Assembly (NCBI GenBank): GCA_011109175.1
Contig: RDEW01000099.1
Span: 26,960-90,959, forward strand
DNA length: 64,000 nucleotides
Direction of reading: 5' to 3'
Origin: Dicyema japonicum
Taxonomy: Eukaryota > Dicyemida > Rhombozoa > Dicyemidae
Position 1 is the stretch's first letter. Every line of letters begins with the position of its first letter. Of the stretch, positions 32,760 to 45,239 are shown piece after piece. The translations under genes were made by a program, and so were the position numbers. The notes below the pieces were generated by a model. That model searched no databases. It worked only from the letters and a program-made list of their open reading frames with translations, and was not told where the DNA came from.

Positions 32760-33400
32760 TTAAAGTCCTTACAGTTATTGTAAGCTATTTTTTCAAACAT
32801 GCATGCACAAAGCACATCTTTGATATCACAATTTGCTCTTTCTACTGATCCCTGACTTTGGGGGTAAAGAGGTCTTCCAAATATTAAAATAAAAATCGTA
32901 AAAAATACCATGATCAATGGTAATTCAATTCCACAATTCAGAAAGTGTAGTTATTATTTCAGCTGTAAACTCCATACCATTATCACTTTGCAATATTTGC
33001 TGTAATCCGAACATTACAAAATATTGAGAAGTTGAGAAGCAACTTTTGTTTTAAAGCGAATGATACAAAAATTATTCATATGATCTTTATAGGCTAAATC
33101 CAATTGGCCGTATGATAAAGATCTCATGTCTATCAGATCAATCTGCGCACAGGATTAAAATTCTTTTGATAAAATTGGACGAACAACACTAGAATTTGAT
33201 TTTCATCTGATTCGCTTTTTCTTCTTACAGTGAATGCAAAATAACTTGTATAAATCACTTAACGTTAATATGTGATTGTTCGAGGTTTCATTAATCGCAC
33301 TAAAGTATCTGCCACTCATCTTCAGAGATAACCTGTGTTTACGGATTTTTAGGAGACAATCTGGGTAGAAGTCGGTTGACATGCCCTACAATTTAATATT
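32760..33400 (-). pseudogene. integrase core (Ginger/gypsy type), decayed
   Basis: Minus-strand pieces in order: a Cys-rich end of an H2C2-like finger (LYKLFCIHCKKKKRI); VVRPILSKEF and CAQIDLIDMRSLSYGQLDLA (first catalytic Asp); YKDHMNNFCIIRFKTK; QSDNGMEFTAEIITTLSELW (second Asp); and YPQSQGSVERAN (catalytic Glu). This is a complete D-D-E integrase core spread over three frames. The family matches integrases of Ginger transposons, gypsy elements and their domesticated KRBA2/SCAND3-like relatives. No reverse transcriptase lies next to it, so a DNA-transposon origin is favoured but not shown. Confidence 0.8.
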
Positions 33401-33589
33401 AGTTCCCTATCACTTATTCTACAGTGCTTTTTCTCTATAATAACTTACTTATATGAGTTTGTGTCGTGCTAATTAGCCTATATTTGTGATACAGAAATTA
33501 TCTAAATATATTCATGCAAATTGTGTAATTAACTTATCAAATGTCACTCAATTCCTGAATTTTTTAATAAGAAAACAATTCCTGAATTA

Positions 33590-34200
33590 AAGATTTGATA
33601 AAACCATGTGCATTGGAAATGCTCTCAATAATACTTGGAACAGAGGAAAGACAAAAAATTGAATCAGTTCCGCTATCCAATAATCTAATTCACAGAAAAA
33701 TATGTGAGTTAAGTCATGACATTTTGTCGCAAATTATTGCAGAGATCAAGTCAATTCATTTCCGTATATCTTTTCAGTTGGACAAATTAACTGATGTCTC
33801 TAATTGTAGTCAACTTATTGTACTAGTGAGGTATTTCCATGAAGGTAGTTAAAAAAAGATTTGTTGTTTTGTAAAGAATTAAAAAAGACCAAGAAAGGAA
33901 CAGATTTATTTAACATTGTTTAAGAGTTTTTTTTATGAAGAATGATTTGGATATCAAGACTATAGGCTCTGATTAGACGGTCAGCAATGCTTGGAAATAA
34001 GTTCTGTTTTGCTGGGTTATTGAAGAATGAAATCTCAAATATACGGATTACACACTGTTTTCTTTTATCGTTATGTAATAGCTGTTAAAACTATCACAAT
34101 TAAAAATAAATATAGAAATCGCTCGAATCCAGAACATGACATTCGTATTGCGATTAGCAACAAAATCCCATATTCGACAAAATCATTAAAAATCAATTAA
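33590..34200 (+). pseudogene. hAT-superfamily transposase fragment
   Basis: The reading IKPCALEMLSIILGTEERQK with IESVPLSNNLIHRKICELS and then FQLDKLTDVSNCSQLIVLVR (33595-33842) is the characteristic start of the catalytic domain in SCAND3/ZBED-like hAT transposases. Here FSIQLDES is altered to FSFQLDKL. After shifts come DLLFCKELKK, AMLGNKFCFAGLLKNEISNI and ITHCFLYRYVIAVK, then NPEHDIRIAISNKIP, the C-terminal block. Internal parts are deleted, so this is a dead copy. A terminal-repeat-like sequence lies at 34377-34391. Confidence 0.85.
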
Positions 34201-34376
34201 TTGTTTACTTTTGTTTATAATAATTTACTTATTTACTTTTGTTCTCCTTAGTTTAGTTAATTTAAAGATATTGCATTAGAATGTTAATTTTTTTATTTTT
34301 TATAGATTAGCAAACTTATGGGAAATAAAAATAATAATATAAATTGAAAACGTTCTCGGGGTACGAGCTCTATGAA

Positions 34377-34391
34377 GGTTGGGAATCCCTG
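34377..34391. repeat. hAT-like terminal inverted repeat
   Basis: GGTTGGGAATCCCTG is the usual form of the 3' end of hAT elements (reverse complement CAGGGATTCCCAACC). It lies about 190 bases after the transposase fragment. The matching 5' end was not found upstream. Confidence 0.5.
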
Positions 34392-36109
34392 ATCTAATGA
34401 ATGCTAAGTAATGGGGAAAAAATAATCTTTTTGCAGCCGCATCTTCGGCACTACTGAATAAGGAGACAGCACGCTAATTGAACCAAAAAAATCAGAAAGG
34501 ACATAGATAATCTTCGACCAAGTGACTACCAGGGAGAATTGAACTAACGAATGATTAGTTATTGTGCTTCAGCGTAAACTGTCGCTTCATAATAAAGTTT
34601 TTTAGTTTGGCCCATTTAACAACCTCCCGTCATCTCGGATACCATGAAAATCTTATATTAGTCTATAGATAGTATATTGAAAGCTTATTATTTTATAAAA
34701 ATTCAATAAATTAGTTTCTGTAAAATCTTATTAACTTTAATACGTGAAGCCTGTGACACGTGATCCTCCAATTTTGGTCGGACTGATTTGAACACAGATA
34801 CTTTGTAATCCCACACTGTTTGTTGTGTTCATAAATTTGGGTTTATGATGTATCTTTATGCTGACCATCTCGTTTATGCTGACTCGTGACACTAGCAAAG
34901 GATTATGGGATTAACAGTCTCGAAGGATCTTGAAGGGAGCAGAGTCTTCAAAACAGACGAACATGGGCAAAAATTAGAAATTAGTAAAATTAGAAGATTT
35001 TCAAGGAACTTGTGAGAAGAAAGGGACGCCTCCGAAATTCCATAAAGTATCTCTTACAGAGAGGAATTGCATCGGTTCTCATGACACAGAGCATAGATGA
35101 GGCCGTAATTAACTGACTGCCACGTATTTCCTTTTAATTTGTGATTCTTGGTTTAATGAATAAACTGATTATAATCATTATTTTTGAGAGTGAAAAAAAG
35201 ACGTTACTAATAAATCACGTTCCAGCTGTCATGAGACATTGACATAACGGTCGTCTCACCCTGGATTGTGAAAAATAATTTACGTTTCAAGGTTGAGTCG
35301 TGTCGCAAGCACATTCCTGATTTTGTTAACGACACCTTTACGCATTCTCTAACCTCCATAGAAATTTCGAAACCGATCGGGATGAAACTGAAACGGTCTC
35401 CAATGGCGAGTGTTAATTTTATATCCTCCTTTAATAAAACGATTAACTTCCAAAACGTTATAAATTAGAAAGCAATTCTCATGATTGAACGCATTCTCTT
35501 AACTATTTGAGAAGACACCCAATACCTGGGCAGAATTCAAAAAAGATTCTTCTTTTCATCCCACTGAGAGACTACTTTGCTGCTTTTTTTCAATTTCATA
35601 CTAAAAATTGTTACGTTTCGTATATATGTAGATGCCAGATGATACTAATTATTTGGCATGAAGATAACCTTAGTGAAAGGTAAAGGGAGGTCTTTATATC
35701 ATCGGGACGACTCCCAAGTCTTGTTTGTTGATTGCAGTTGAGTATTGAGTATGTGACCTGAGTTTACTTACGCTTCTCTAATGTGTGTTAACTGATCCAA
35801 ATATCATTATGTTCACCGTAAATGATATGTTATTGAAGCTGAGTAGAAATTTCAGAATGAAGACGATTGACATTTGGAAGAAGAGGACTTTTTGAATTAA
35901 AATTTAATTTTTTATTAAAAAAACTAGACTACAAACTTTTATATAAAATGTGATTTTAAAAGAATCCTATACACACTTGATTATTAAAATCGTAATCTCC
36001 TCTCTTGAAGGTTATTTTGTCTATAATCGTAATAACAGNTAACTTTTAGAAATTGTAGTTTTTTCCAACATTGACGGTGGAGAATAAACATCTTTCGCTT
36101 ATTTTCAGT
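34392..36109. other. no gene recognised
   Basis: Mixed A/T-rich sequence. The 66-codon reading at 35268-35468 has no family features. One N at 36039 marks an unresolved base. Confidence 0.35.
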
Positions 36110-36620
36110 TCTTTTTCAAGTGAATCACTCCAAACCTTAATAAATTTAAACTTAACAACAGCTTTATCACATTGCTCACAGTAGGTCATTAAATCTGAAA
36201 TAATTCTGGGCACCCAAAAAGTTCCTTCTTTTCGGTTTCAGTAAAAGATTTTTTGATTAGAGAGTATCGACCACACCAAATTTGCTGAAACAATCAACAA
36301 ATGTCAAAAGCTATAGAAAATTAATGAGAAAAAATACGCATGAATAACCAAGTTTTTGTCAGAATAACGTCGCAAATCGATCAGATCGGCTATATATATG
36401 TCGCGTGGTATTTTGCCACAATTGGTGTGTTATCGGAGGTTTTGTTTCCAAAACCCTCTTAAACACACAAATGTACATCGCTTTACAATATCTCCAACTT
36501 CGCTCTTTGTCACATTGTAGTACAGCTTTTCAAAATAATAAAAAGCATGTTCCTATCAATGTGGGATTTGTTGTGTTCAGACTAAAAACTTAAAGATTGA
36601 ATATACCTCAATAGTTAATC
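36110..36620 (-). pseudogene. second integrase-like fragment
   Basis: Minus-strand reading LWQNTTRHIYIADLIDLRRY followed by SDKNLVIHAYFFSLI resembles the first-Asp block of the integrase at 32760-33400 (AQIDLIDMRS). ILSNQK and LMTYCEQCDKAVVKFKFIKV follow. The second Asp and the Glu blocks are not recognisable, so the assignment rests mainly on the DLIDLRRY block. Confidence 0.5.
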
Positions 36621-36977
36621 GTTTAGCTCTAGTTCGTCGTTTGCAAAAAATCGTAATTTATAATTTGTTTCCTACAAATGAGCAATTATAAATATACGTA
36701 GATATATGGCACATTGTTTTCAAACGTAAAACTACTGGCATGTCTTTTATAAGGCCTCTTATCGGATATTGCCAGATCTGAAGGGAACAAGTCAAATTCT
36801 TTAAATTCCTTAATTATTTTCAGATAGTGAAGAAACAATCGAACAACAAAAACCATCAGTCGCGTGTTAATAAAAGCGTGCTGAATAATTTTTTAAATAA
36901 TTTAAATTACTTATTATTAAGAAACAAATTAATAATAATAACATAATAACAGCCTTTTTTCACGGAGCCGTGGTATT

Positions 36978-37155
36978 AGCTCCGCATAGGCAGGACACAC
37001 ACTTTATTTAAGTAAAGGACAGTTAATTTTAACTAATCGTAGAACCAAGGAATGATCTTCACTTCTTTTTTTTTCTTTTTCTTGTGTGAGTGTCCTTTCT
37101 AGACAATCCAGTTCCGCAGTGAGTATTCACTGATGACGGCGTCACTCGTCAAACC
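36978..37155. repeat. dispersed repeat D, copy 2
   Basis: Same-orientation match to 7541-7702: GCATAGGCAGGACACACACT, GAACCAAGGAATGATC and GATGACGGCGTCACTC. A poly-T tract (37065-37080) replaces the TTCTTTTTCTTT of copy 1. Confidence 0.7.
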
Positions 37156-38320
37156 TTTTCAAGAAACAATTTATATATTAAAAACTAGGTATTTTGATAC
37201 TGTACCCATTTTTCAATTTTATTTTTTCCAAAAAACTCAAAAAAGTGATTATTTTAAAATAAAATAATATATAGTTGTAATCCTTATCCAATAACGAACA
37301 AAAATATTATAATTATTTTTTAAATGATTAAAATCATTGACCATGTGTGGGCAGATACCACGTACGGGCTGTGACATAATATGATATTAATAATTTAATT
37401 AATTTTGAACACCTCACAAAAATCTCATTTTTAATGACACTATTCTTTTTTGATTTTACACAGTCCCATTTTTAATGACACTATTCTTATTTTGATTGGC
37501 ACTATTCCATTTTGATTGCACTATTCTCATATGAATGGAGAATGGTATAGTAATGGAAAGTTGATTGATTTGGGTCAGGTGATGTTGTAGATATTTAAGC
37601 TCCGCATTTTTAGGTAATCATTAGGACAACCCAAAAATTGCCATATACCACTAGTTCATACATTGCGCAACTCTGTAATCAAGAAGTACAAATTTGTCAT
37701 GTTAGATATCCATATTCGTTATGATCTCATCTTTTTCAACATAAATTACAGATGAAGTATGAGCAGAATAAAGTCAAGAACAATTCACAACATAGATCGT
37801 ATTGAAAAGAAAATAATCTTTTTATTCATTTTATATATTCCACGATTTTATAGATTATTGGAGGATGGATTTGGTTGTGGCTAGATAAAAACATAAAAAA
37901 AATTTTGGGTGACAGAAAAGTGGTCAACAGACAAAAAATTAGATGACAACACCTATGGATATTCGAATCCAAAAAAATAACGGAGAGACCTGGCCACCAT
38001 GATCAGGAAACCATTTGACCCCAACGAGCCAAAATTGTGAGAGTACATTAAATAGTCAAATTACTTTGTTTTTTCAACTTAACAGGGGGTCTTGAAATAA
38101 AATTTAATTTAATAACTCCCTGACTCTCCTCGAATGTTTGCCAGCGAGACCATTTTTGTTCCGAAAGTGTCTCAGAGGACCTTGACCGGGATTCCTCTGC
38201 GCAAGTAACCATTTTTCCAGCCTTAACAGCCTCAACTTATAGAGGCTTGCACATGTAAACCATAAACCATAATCATAACAACGGTAAATAGAAGTTAACT
38301 AGAGAGTTTCTCCTTCATTA
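37156..38320. other. A/T-rich spacer with a short tandem repeat
   Basis: At about 37428-37530 a unit of TTTAATGACACTATTCTT/TTTTGATT recurs three to four times with variation. Nothing else is seen. Confidence 0.5.
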
Positions 38321-38825
38321 CTAAACGCTCGTATGTCCAGAGCCCATTAAATCAAAGCTAGTAAATCCTTCTGAAGTTAGTTCTTCCATAGTAGGTTCTT
38401 TTATCCAAAATGTCCTTCCCAAGTAGTCCCAATCCCCTGTAGGGACCAATGATGTGGGTAACAAAGTCCTGTATACCTTAATTCGCATGTAGAACATGAA
38501 TTGGTGTTGGTACAAAGTCCAACATGGAAAATATCAGAGCTTTGCATTTTTCGCTTTCAATATGTTCCTTTGCCTTTCAATATTCGTCTTGTAGTGGTTC
38601 CTACATCTTGTAATATTTGTTATGATTATGATTTATGGTTTTATATGTCCTGACTTGATTGTGGTGAAATTCACTATGGGTTAAGAGAATGAGGCTTTCC
38701 AAGACAGGTATTTCTACCTTTCCACGTGAAAATATTTGTCTCCTCATGTCTTTTGTTTTGGTAGTTATGTCCACGAGGTTCCAGTTGGATAGATTATCAA
38801 TCCTTCTCAAGTAATAATGCAACAA
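38321..38825 (-). other. unidentified minus-strand open readings
   Basis: Two readings, 38601-38825 (LRRIDNLSNWNLVDITTKTK) and 38321-38515 (ending EELTSEGFTSFDLMGSG), have protein-like composition and the same orientation. They may be exons or broken parts of one gene or transposon. I do not recognise the family and could not find a short intron joining them. Confidence 0.3.
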
Positions 38826-39570
38826 GGCCGTTTATCCCCAGTGTTAAAAAATAATCATAATTAGCTATACTAAAGAAATGTTTCGGTAAAGAGAACTTCT
38901 CAGAGATTCATATATATAATGGTAGAAATGAGACTAGCAGTATTATAAATAATGATGACAACTTAAATTTTCTCAGCTACAATTATAAACAACTGGAGAA
39001 GCATAATTTGCAGATTTCTTTGATTTATTATTAATTATTTCCATTTTTCCATTTATTAGCGTATCAAGAGTACAGTCTAATAGAATTAGTAACATGATGG
39101 TGATCATCAACGACACGTCCTCGGCGACATTTTCGTTCAACATAGAAAAAATTTTTGATGAACCTAGGTATATCAGCCACGATATACGTTTAGTTCATGT
39201 TAATATGGATTATGGTGAAATTTGTTTTTGGATTTTTCTCGACGTCTCCGCATGAAAAGAGTAAAATGCGATATTATCCATGTCTCTATCATTCCATGAT
39301 ACCAAACATGTGAACATGTACGAAAAGTAGATTGAGTCATGTTTATCATGTGCATGCTCCACGTGGCGATTGTCAATATTTAGACAAATATGTTGAAATC
39401 GAGGAAATTCAAAAGAAGGCTTCGAATACGAAGCGGTGGATTTGTGGGGAATAAAAATTCAATCAAGGCATATGGATCACGTGATAGTTATTTGGGTTCA
39501 TCCTGTAATAAGAATGTTAAATAAATAAATAAAATACTAACTTTGTTTGTCGTTCTTAATCACTATTGCT
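38826..39570. other. no gene recognised
   Basis: No repeat match, RNA gene or conserved reading was seen. Confidence 0.35.
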
Positions 39571-39840
39571 TAGTTAGTTAGTTGAGTAACCCCGGCCTCA
39601 CTAACTTTTAGAAGGCCAGTAACTACTAAGTAGTAAGCAGCAAATGCCGTTCGCTTACATAGATTGGTCAATCTTTGCATCGTAGATGAACATTTTGTTA
39701 ATTCAGAATATTTAATTTGGTGATTTGTTGTCAACTCGAAGAGGTTGCAAAATCATATACCAAAACTATAAAATGGAACGAGTCAGGATCAAGGAGTTTG
39801 TTATTTTTGTTACACTTAGTCTTTGGAATTATTTTATTTT
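39571..39840 (+). mobile_element. SINE-like element C, copy 1
   Basis: Starts GTTAGTTAGTTGAGTAACCC followed by CGGCCTCACTA and matches 49119-49300 over about 170 bases, including TTGGTCA/TCGGTCA and GGTGATTTGTTG. Its 3' part, GGAACGAGTCAGGATCA then CTTAGTCTTTGGA, instead matches the tail of the element at 45512-45720, so it looks like a mosaic. It ends in an A/T-rich tail. Confidence 0.6.
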
Positions 39841-41204
39841 TTTAAATAATAATGATATAATTTATTTATTTATAAATAAACATTTAAATGTTGCGCCAAC
39901 GTTATTGTTGTGCTACTGGCTAATTGAAGATTTAATTGTTTCCGTGCTCCACGTCGTTCACCATCACTGTTGGTGGCAGATATAAGCCTAAATTATATTT
40001 TTTAAAAGTACTATTAGTCATTAACCATCCAGAGGAGTTACTCCGGACGACACTTCCTTCAAGTTACAGCATCAAAGACTGCTGAGTGATGCCGGGATTA
40101 CCTGAATTTTTTCATTCTGTTTATAAAAGTTTCTGTTTCAATAAATTTAATTAAACTGCACATAATTTAGGATGCTTGAATCACCAAGCTGCTTCGTCTG
40201 ATAATAGACCATAAACCTATCCGACGTACTAGATCGTCCGTGGTGACCTTGGATTTCTAATGTAATGAGACAAACAAATGATCTTTTGAAATGCATAGGT
40301 ACTTCTAATTATTGGGACATGCAAAAAATTAAGTACGCTCTATCCAGAATGATCGGGGTTGCAATAGACTTTTAAATAATGCCAACGTTGATCTTTTGTT
40401 TCAACAGTATATTTCCTAACTTTCGGTCCTGGGTTTAGATAAAATGTATTTAGGATATGAGAATACGGTTAAGAATTTAACACTTCACATTCATAGTTGA
40501 GACAAACCATCTAAATATTTTATAAGATTCATCTCCCAATACTTTGGCGACTTCCTTTCTAAATAATCTTCAACGCATTTATAGGTGTCGCGATTCACTA
40601 AGGTCTAATACATAAAAAAATCTATTAGCTAGAAATTAATTAAATGTATTGAGATTTCTCAATATCATACAAATATTTATCAAGAAGAAAAAAAACGATC
40701 AGTGATTTTAGTTATTAGAACCCATCCAATGGAGAGGGGATAGAAAATAGTCATTTTCCATGTACCAAATCACTAGGCACCTCCTGAAAAAGCACGTCCT
40801 CAAGTAGAAAAAGTTGATAGAACTTTGTGGTTGTCATAAGTTCTCGAGTTTTACGACTTCCATGTCTATTGTTTGAAAGACTTCTTTATATTTGTATTGA
40901 GTAGATTGGAATACGGCACATGGGAAACTTAACTGATTTATGTTTTTTCGGGAGTGCTTTTAAATAATAATAATAATATTTTACTGGAAGATGTTTTAAT
41001 TTAAGTTTACTTAGCAAATGACTGTAACCCAATTAATGACCCAGATTAGCTAATTTGGAATTTATTTGAAAATAATAGAATCCGAAGAGTACTAAGTGGG
41101 AAATCAAAATAATGTATATTGAAAATAATAATATCGTATACGTGTTCGTTGATCCTTAGATAAAGGATGAGTCAGTCGATATTGAAAATGAGTATTCATA
41201 AAGA
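39841..41204. other. no gene recognised
   Basis: A GC-richer piece at 40030-40110 ends in TTTCTGTTTCAATAAATTTA and may be another AATAAA-tailed element. The rest is A/T-rich. Confidence 0.35.
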
Positions 41205-41504
41205 TTGGACAATATTTATAATGAATGTGGATTGTCTCGTGAACATTCACATATATTTATTTCGGCAAATATTTCTGATGGTAAATATCGGATTTTTGAA
41301 TTTTATTTTTGTTTAAAAAAAATGAAAGATGAAAAGTGTTTGAACGTAGATCGAAAATTCAAATTGATCAAAAAAGGTAATAACTATAATTGTGGATTAA
41401 TTTCACAAAACTACTCAATGGATTTTCTATTGAAATTGCGTCTTTTAAATTACAACTTTTCCGAAATGATTCGACTTTTTGAATTTATTGGAAATGGCAT
41501 TTAA
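41205..41504 (+). CDS. hypothetical protein fragment
   Basis: A 99-codon reading of good composition (DNIYNECGLSREHSHIFISA near its start, then cysteine-containing blocks). It is longer than most chance frames here and uses Ser, His and Cys more than A/T noise does. There is no recognisable domain. It has no exon partner that I could join, though the frame before 41205 is open only after a stop at about 41190. It may be an exon of an unrecognised gene or a transposon remnant. Confidence 0.35.
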   Translation: MDNIYNECGLSREHSHIFISANISDGKYRIFEFYFCLKKMKDEKCLNVDRKFKLIKKGNNYNCGLISQNYSMDFLLKLRLLNYNFSEMIRLFEFIGNGI

Positions 41505-42529
41505 TCATCTTTATTTTAGAGGATTGATGTTTGAAACTTCGACAATTCCAATCAACCTCGAAAAATCAACCGAAAGATATAAAAATTCACTAAATTTCGA
41601 AAAATCTGCGTAAACATCTAATAATTGGAATTGCATGCGGACTAATCGGCTTTTCTATAACTGGAGTCTTTGTTACTTTTCTCCAGTAGCCCTTGTGGAA
41701 TCCAGTTATGGCATGGAAAGTCTACCTAGCTTACTAATAGATGAAATCCTTTGTCTTCCTTTTCTAGAGAATGGACATTTGACGAAATCATAGGATATCA
41801 GAAACAAGAATTTTGAACAAAAGAAGTCTGATCACGCAGACTCTGAGCTCTAATCTCATCTAACCAAGCCAATTTCTCGTTTCCTACCGTGTCGTTGAGT
41901 CTGGATAACAAAATACTAACCTCCTTAGATCCTTGTCTCAGGAACAATGGAATGTTGTTTTCTCCTCTGTAATTTAGACTCTTATTTTAATGATGATACT
42001 ATGTACTATTTGATAGAGATCGATCTCCCGAAAACGATCGACTCTCACAAGGTATAATGAGACACTCAGTTTAGAAATTTTGGGATATAATTACTGCTTC
42101 CTCGAAGGATCACTGATGATTTTAGAATTAAAGTAGTGTTGATGCCGAATAGATTGCGCTACATGGCTCATAGCCAGTAAATATAGATAAATAGCCATGG
42201 TGTGTGATTACAGACTGAGTGAGTTCAAAGTAAGAGTTGTTTGTAATTAAGCCGTCAGTTCGCAATCAAAAAACGAAATTCTGGAAATACTTTTGGTACC
42301 CTTAACTTGGATACGTTAATTCGTGATTTTAATAATTTTTATTTAATATTTTTTTGTATTCAAACTTCGAGATCTCAGATTGTATAGCTTTTATAGACTC
42401 TGTTTTATAAGGTTGTCTACAACCACCGCTCATGAGGGGTTGTCCCCCTTTTACATTACTTGGAGACTGTGGCTACATTTAGAATAGTTATTTTTTGTGA
42501 GAAATTCTTCATTTCAAGTTTGATGGAGA
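41505..42529. other. no gene recognised
   Basis: A plus-strand piece SSYGMESLPSLLIDEILCLP (about 41705-41765) is coding-like but isolated. Nothing else is seen. Confidence 0.35.
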
Positions 42530-42690
42530 TACAGGTGAGGACAGTGTCGTCATCTAGTGGGTTCCGACGCTACGAATGGGAGGGCATTGATCCAAGCGCC
42601 ATCCATTTACATCTTTCAGTGTCTAGACAGGCACGTCGGTGTTGGTTTGATTGGTTCACAAGCCTTTCATATTTGAATAATAAAAATTAA
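42530..42690 (+). repeat. dispersed repeat E, copy 1
   Basis: Matches 51900-52035: GTCGTCATCTAGTGGGTTCC then GACGCTAC here, ATCGTCATCAAGGTGGGTCC then GACGCTAC there. Both end in GTTGGTTTGATTGGTT and CATATTT. A GGGTTCCGACG block is faintly like a tRNA B box, so a SINE origin is possible but weak. Confidence 0.65.
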
Positions 42691-43254
42691 TAGAATCTAA
42701 AATAGATGTAGTTCTAAAAATAGAAATGCTAATCACAAGTATTTAGTAATATTTAAATAATCAAATTCCAATTAAGCGTAACTAGTTCCCACGTTCTCAA
42801 AAGCAGAATCAACACAAGTCCATCCAGAACCTGGGAAAAATTTTGTTCTAAGTAAGAAAGTTAAAGCTCGAGTCTGAGGGAGACCTTTGTTTGTGTCTTC
42901 AACTCCGCAATACTTCTAACAATGATATACGGTTAAGAGGGATGTTATGACTCGAAAAGAAGATTTCGAAAACCAGCCTAAAGTATCTAGGACTTCTCTT
43001 TCAAAGATTATCTGTTTTTGATTGATTTTTTCTGGTAGAAGTCGGTTGGCAAGTCCTACCTTTAGTATCATGTCGCAAGCTGAAAGTGATACTTTGTCAT
43101 TCGCTGTCATACAAATTATGTAAAGACTACAGAGTAACTCAAATCTACGGAAGACTTCCCAGAGTAAAGGGATTGTTGAAGGATTCGATCAGAAAATCAC
43201 AAAAGTCAAACTTTTGGATAACGTAAAAAAGGTTAAAATTTAATTTTTATGGTC
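42691..43254. other. no gene recognised
   Basis: No repeat match or conserved reading was seen. A short minus-strand reading at 42916-43110 has no family features. Confidence 0.35.
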
Positions 43255-43850
43255 AATAAAATTTTATCCCCACTGTCCTTGGAGTCAAGTGCGACAGCCT
43301 TCTCAATTTCAACTCCCACGCAACAGACATGATTACCAGGGGCCTCCAGAAAGTTAACGTTATACGCGCCCTTGTTCGGAGGACCACGAGGAACATGGAC
43401 TTTTCCGTTTCTACCCTCTACCAACAAACAATCGCGCCTGCCGTTGCATGGAGAATCGGGCTATCGGAGTCTATGGTCCAAAAAATCAACTCGATATACC
43501 GGAAAACAATCAGTATGCTTTGCCCTCGTAATGGATCAACAGTCGACCCACTACTCATGGAAGCTAAGATCCGTAGTCGTGGCTCCGGATTTCTTCGCGT
43601 CTGTGAGGAAGATGGAAATCCGCTTCGCCTGATCCTTTTCATGGCAAGAGAAAACCGATTGGATAAGAAATTCCCCTCCCCGATCGGATTCCTCTGCAAG
43701 ACCGAGAGAAGGCTCTTCCGGAAAGTAGTGGGGACGATGAAGATCACAGACGTCGAATGGCACAATTGATTGCGAGGACTGGGATCACCTAACTGTTTGA
43801 CTCTTTTGTCTTTCTTTCTCGTGTTCCCGGGGTTATTAAAAAAATAAATA
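43255..43850 (+). pseudogene. LINE C-terminal coding region and 3' tail
   Basis: The longest plus-strand frame, 43329-43769, reads GLQKVNVIRALV, then FSVSTLYQQTIAPAVAWRIG and MVQKINSIYRKTISMLCP. It continues with VDPLLMEAKIRS. This order (LYxxxIxPxxxW, INxIxRKxLRxL, PLLxEAxI) is the region after the RT domain in LINEs. A preceding piece in another frame (43285-43330, LESSATAFSISTPTQQT) belongs to the same protein. The stop at 43767 is followed by a short UTR ending GTGTTCCCGGGGTTATTAAA and an A/T-rich tail. Antisense frames at 43418-43765 are shadows. Confidence 0.65.
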
Positions 43851-43889
43851 AAATTTTATTAATTTTTATTTATTAATTTTTTGAGTTTT

Positions 43890-43995
43890 GCCGCGACGCC
43901 GCGTTGTCAAGAATGACATTGAAGATTAAGTCTGTTGCTAGAAAATATCCTGAATTAGGGCAACCGAAAAATAGCTCTTTCAACCGAGGCCGAAC
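43890..43995 (+). mobile_element. 5' head of a GCCGC element with LINE linker piece
   Basis: GCCGCGACGCCGCGTTGTCA at 43890 resembles the heads at 31509 and 45512 and lies 40 bases after the A/T-rich tail of the previous LINE, a head-to-tail arrangement. It continues into KIKSVARKYPELGQPKNSSF (43920-43980), which matches the linker piece at about 29390-29450. Confidence 0.5.
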
Positions 43996-45239
43996 TGGCA
44001 CTACAACTTCAAAGATTTGCGTGGTGAGACTTTCAGTCATATCCCGATGATGTTAGGTCAATTTTTCTGTAGATCTGATAATTTTGGATTATTTCATTAC
44101 TCAATAACAAAGAAAGGATCACAAGTGAACGGAATATTTTATTATTGATTTTCCAAAATACAATTTTTCACCAAATTTACTATTTTATTTTGAAATTAGC
44201 CGTTTAAAATTTTCCACTATTTTTAGTTAATTTAGAATTTTCGGGGGTAGATGGTCTTTTTTGTGCCACTCGGCAGCCATTAGCTGAGTCAGTAGTGTTT
44301 ATTCATTCAAAACTGTTCCTGAACTCTTTTTTATTGCTATACGAGAGTTCATGGACAAGTACCCACAATTTATGAACCAGTCATTTAACTAACAATCCAG
44401 TATTCCTATTCAATGGAGATTTATACAAAATCTCAAATTTTGACCAGACTAGATTTTCGCTCAGAACAAGTCTTCCTTGTTCCGAAACTTTGTATATAAT
44501 GTCTCTTAGACTACACAATTTCGCTCATTCGTACGGATAGAAGCGAAGGGTCACATCCATCTTGAGAGATGGTAGTATTTCATGCAAAAAAGATACATTA
44601 ACCATCACTTACTAACCACAAACAAGAAAAGCCTTGTAACCGTGGATGTTTCATAAATCCACATTTTAGATGTTCAAAACAACGCTAAAGAAAAAAAGGA
44701 TGAGAAAGAGATTCATTTTGATTTTAAAAGATCTAATCAAAAGGTGATAGAAAAGTTAAGGATAGTTGGCTTACGGCACACGTGCGTACCTGTTTTTCGA
44801 TTATTTAATGTTGGTTTTTCTTGAGTTTATTCCATCGTAAAATAGATTATTGTCACCCTACAGTTTTACTGTAATTCTCAAAATATTGAAGTACTGATGA
44901 GTCAGACATTTTGCTAATTAGCTCGACTATGAAGGTAATGCCCATGAATTATTGGGCAGCCCTTTTCTATAGAAAGAATAATAATTTAAATTGTCATAGT
45001 CTGATGTCTAAAGCTGTCAAAAAAGCGGAAGGTTTCACATTTATTTGTTGAGAAATCGGCACAACGAGTTTCTAATAGGAATTAGAAATTCTCGTTCAGA
45101 TAAAAATCGAAAACGTTATGCAGAAGGATAAGCCGACCAAAATTACCTGAAAACCCTTTAGACCACTTCCGGACAATGTTGGGGATGATTAACAATCCAG
45201 GTGACAGGAATATAAGGATTTTTCAAGTTTTAGAAATTC
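43996..45239. other. no gene recognised
   Basis: A/T-rich with no repeat match that I could see. Confidence 0.35.

Noticed and set aside
34500-34560. tRNA-like GGGAGAATTGAACTAAC on the minus strand
   Set aside because: It resembles a T arm alone; no acceptor, D or anticodon arm can be built around it.
43372-43765. Three further open frames in both directions
   Set aside because: Shadows of the LINE C-terminal frame at 43329-43769; only that frame has recognisable LINE blocks.
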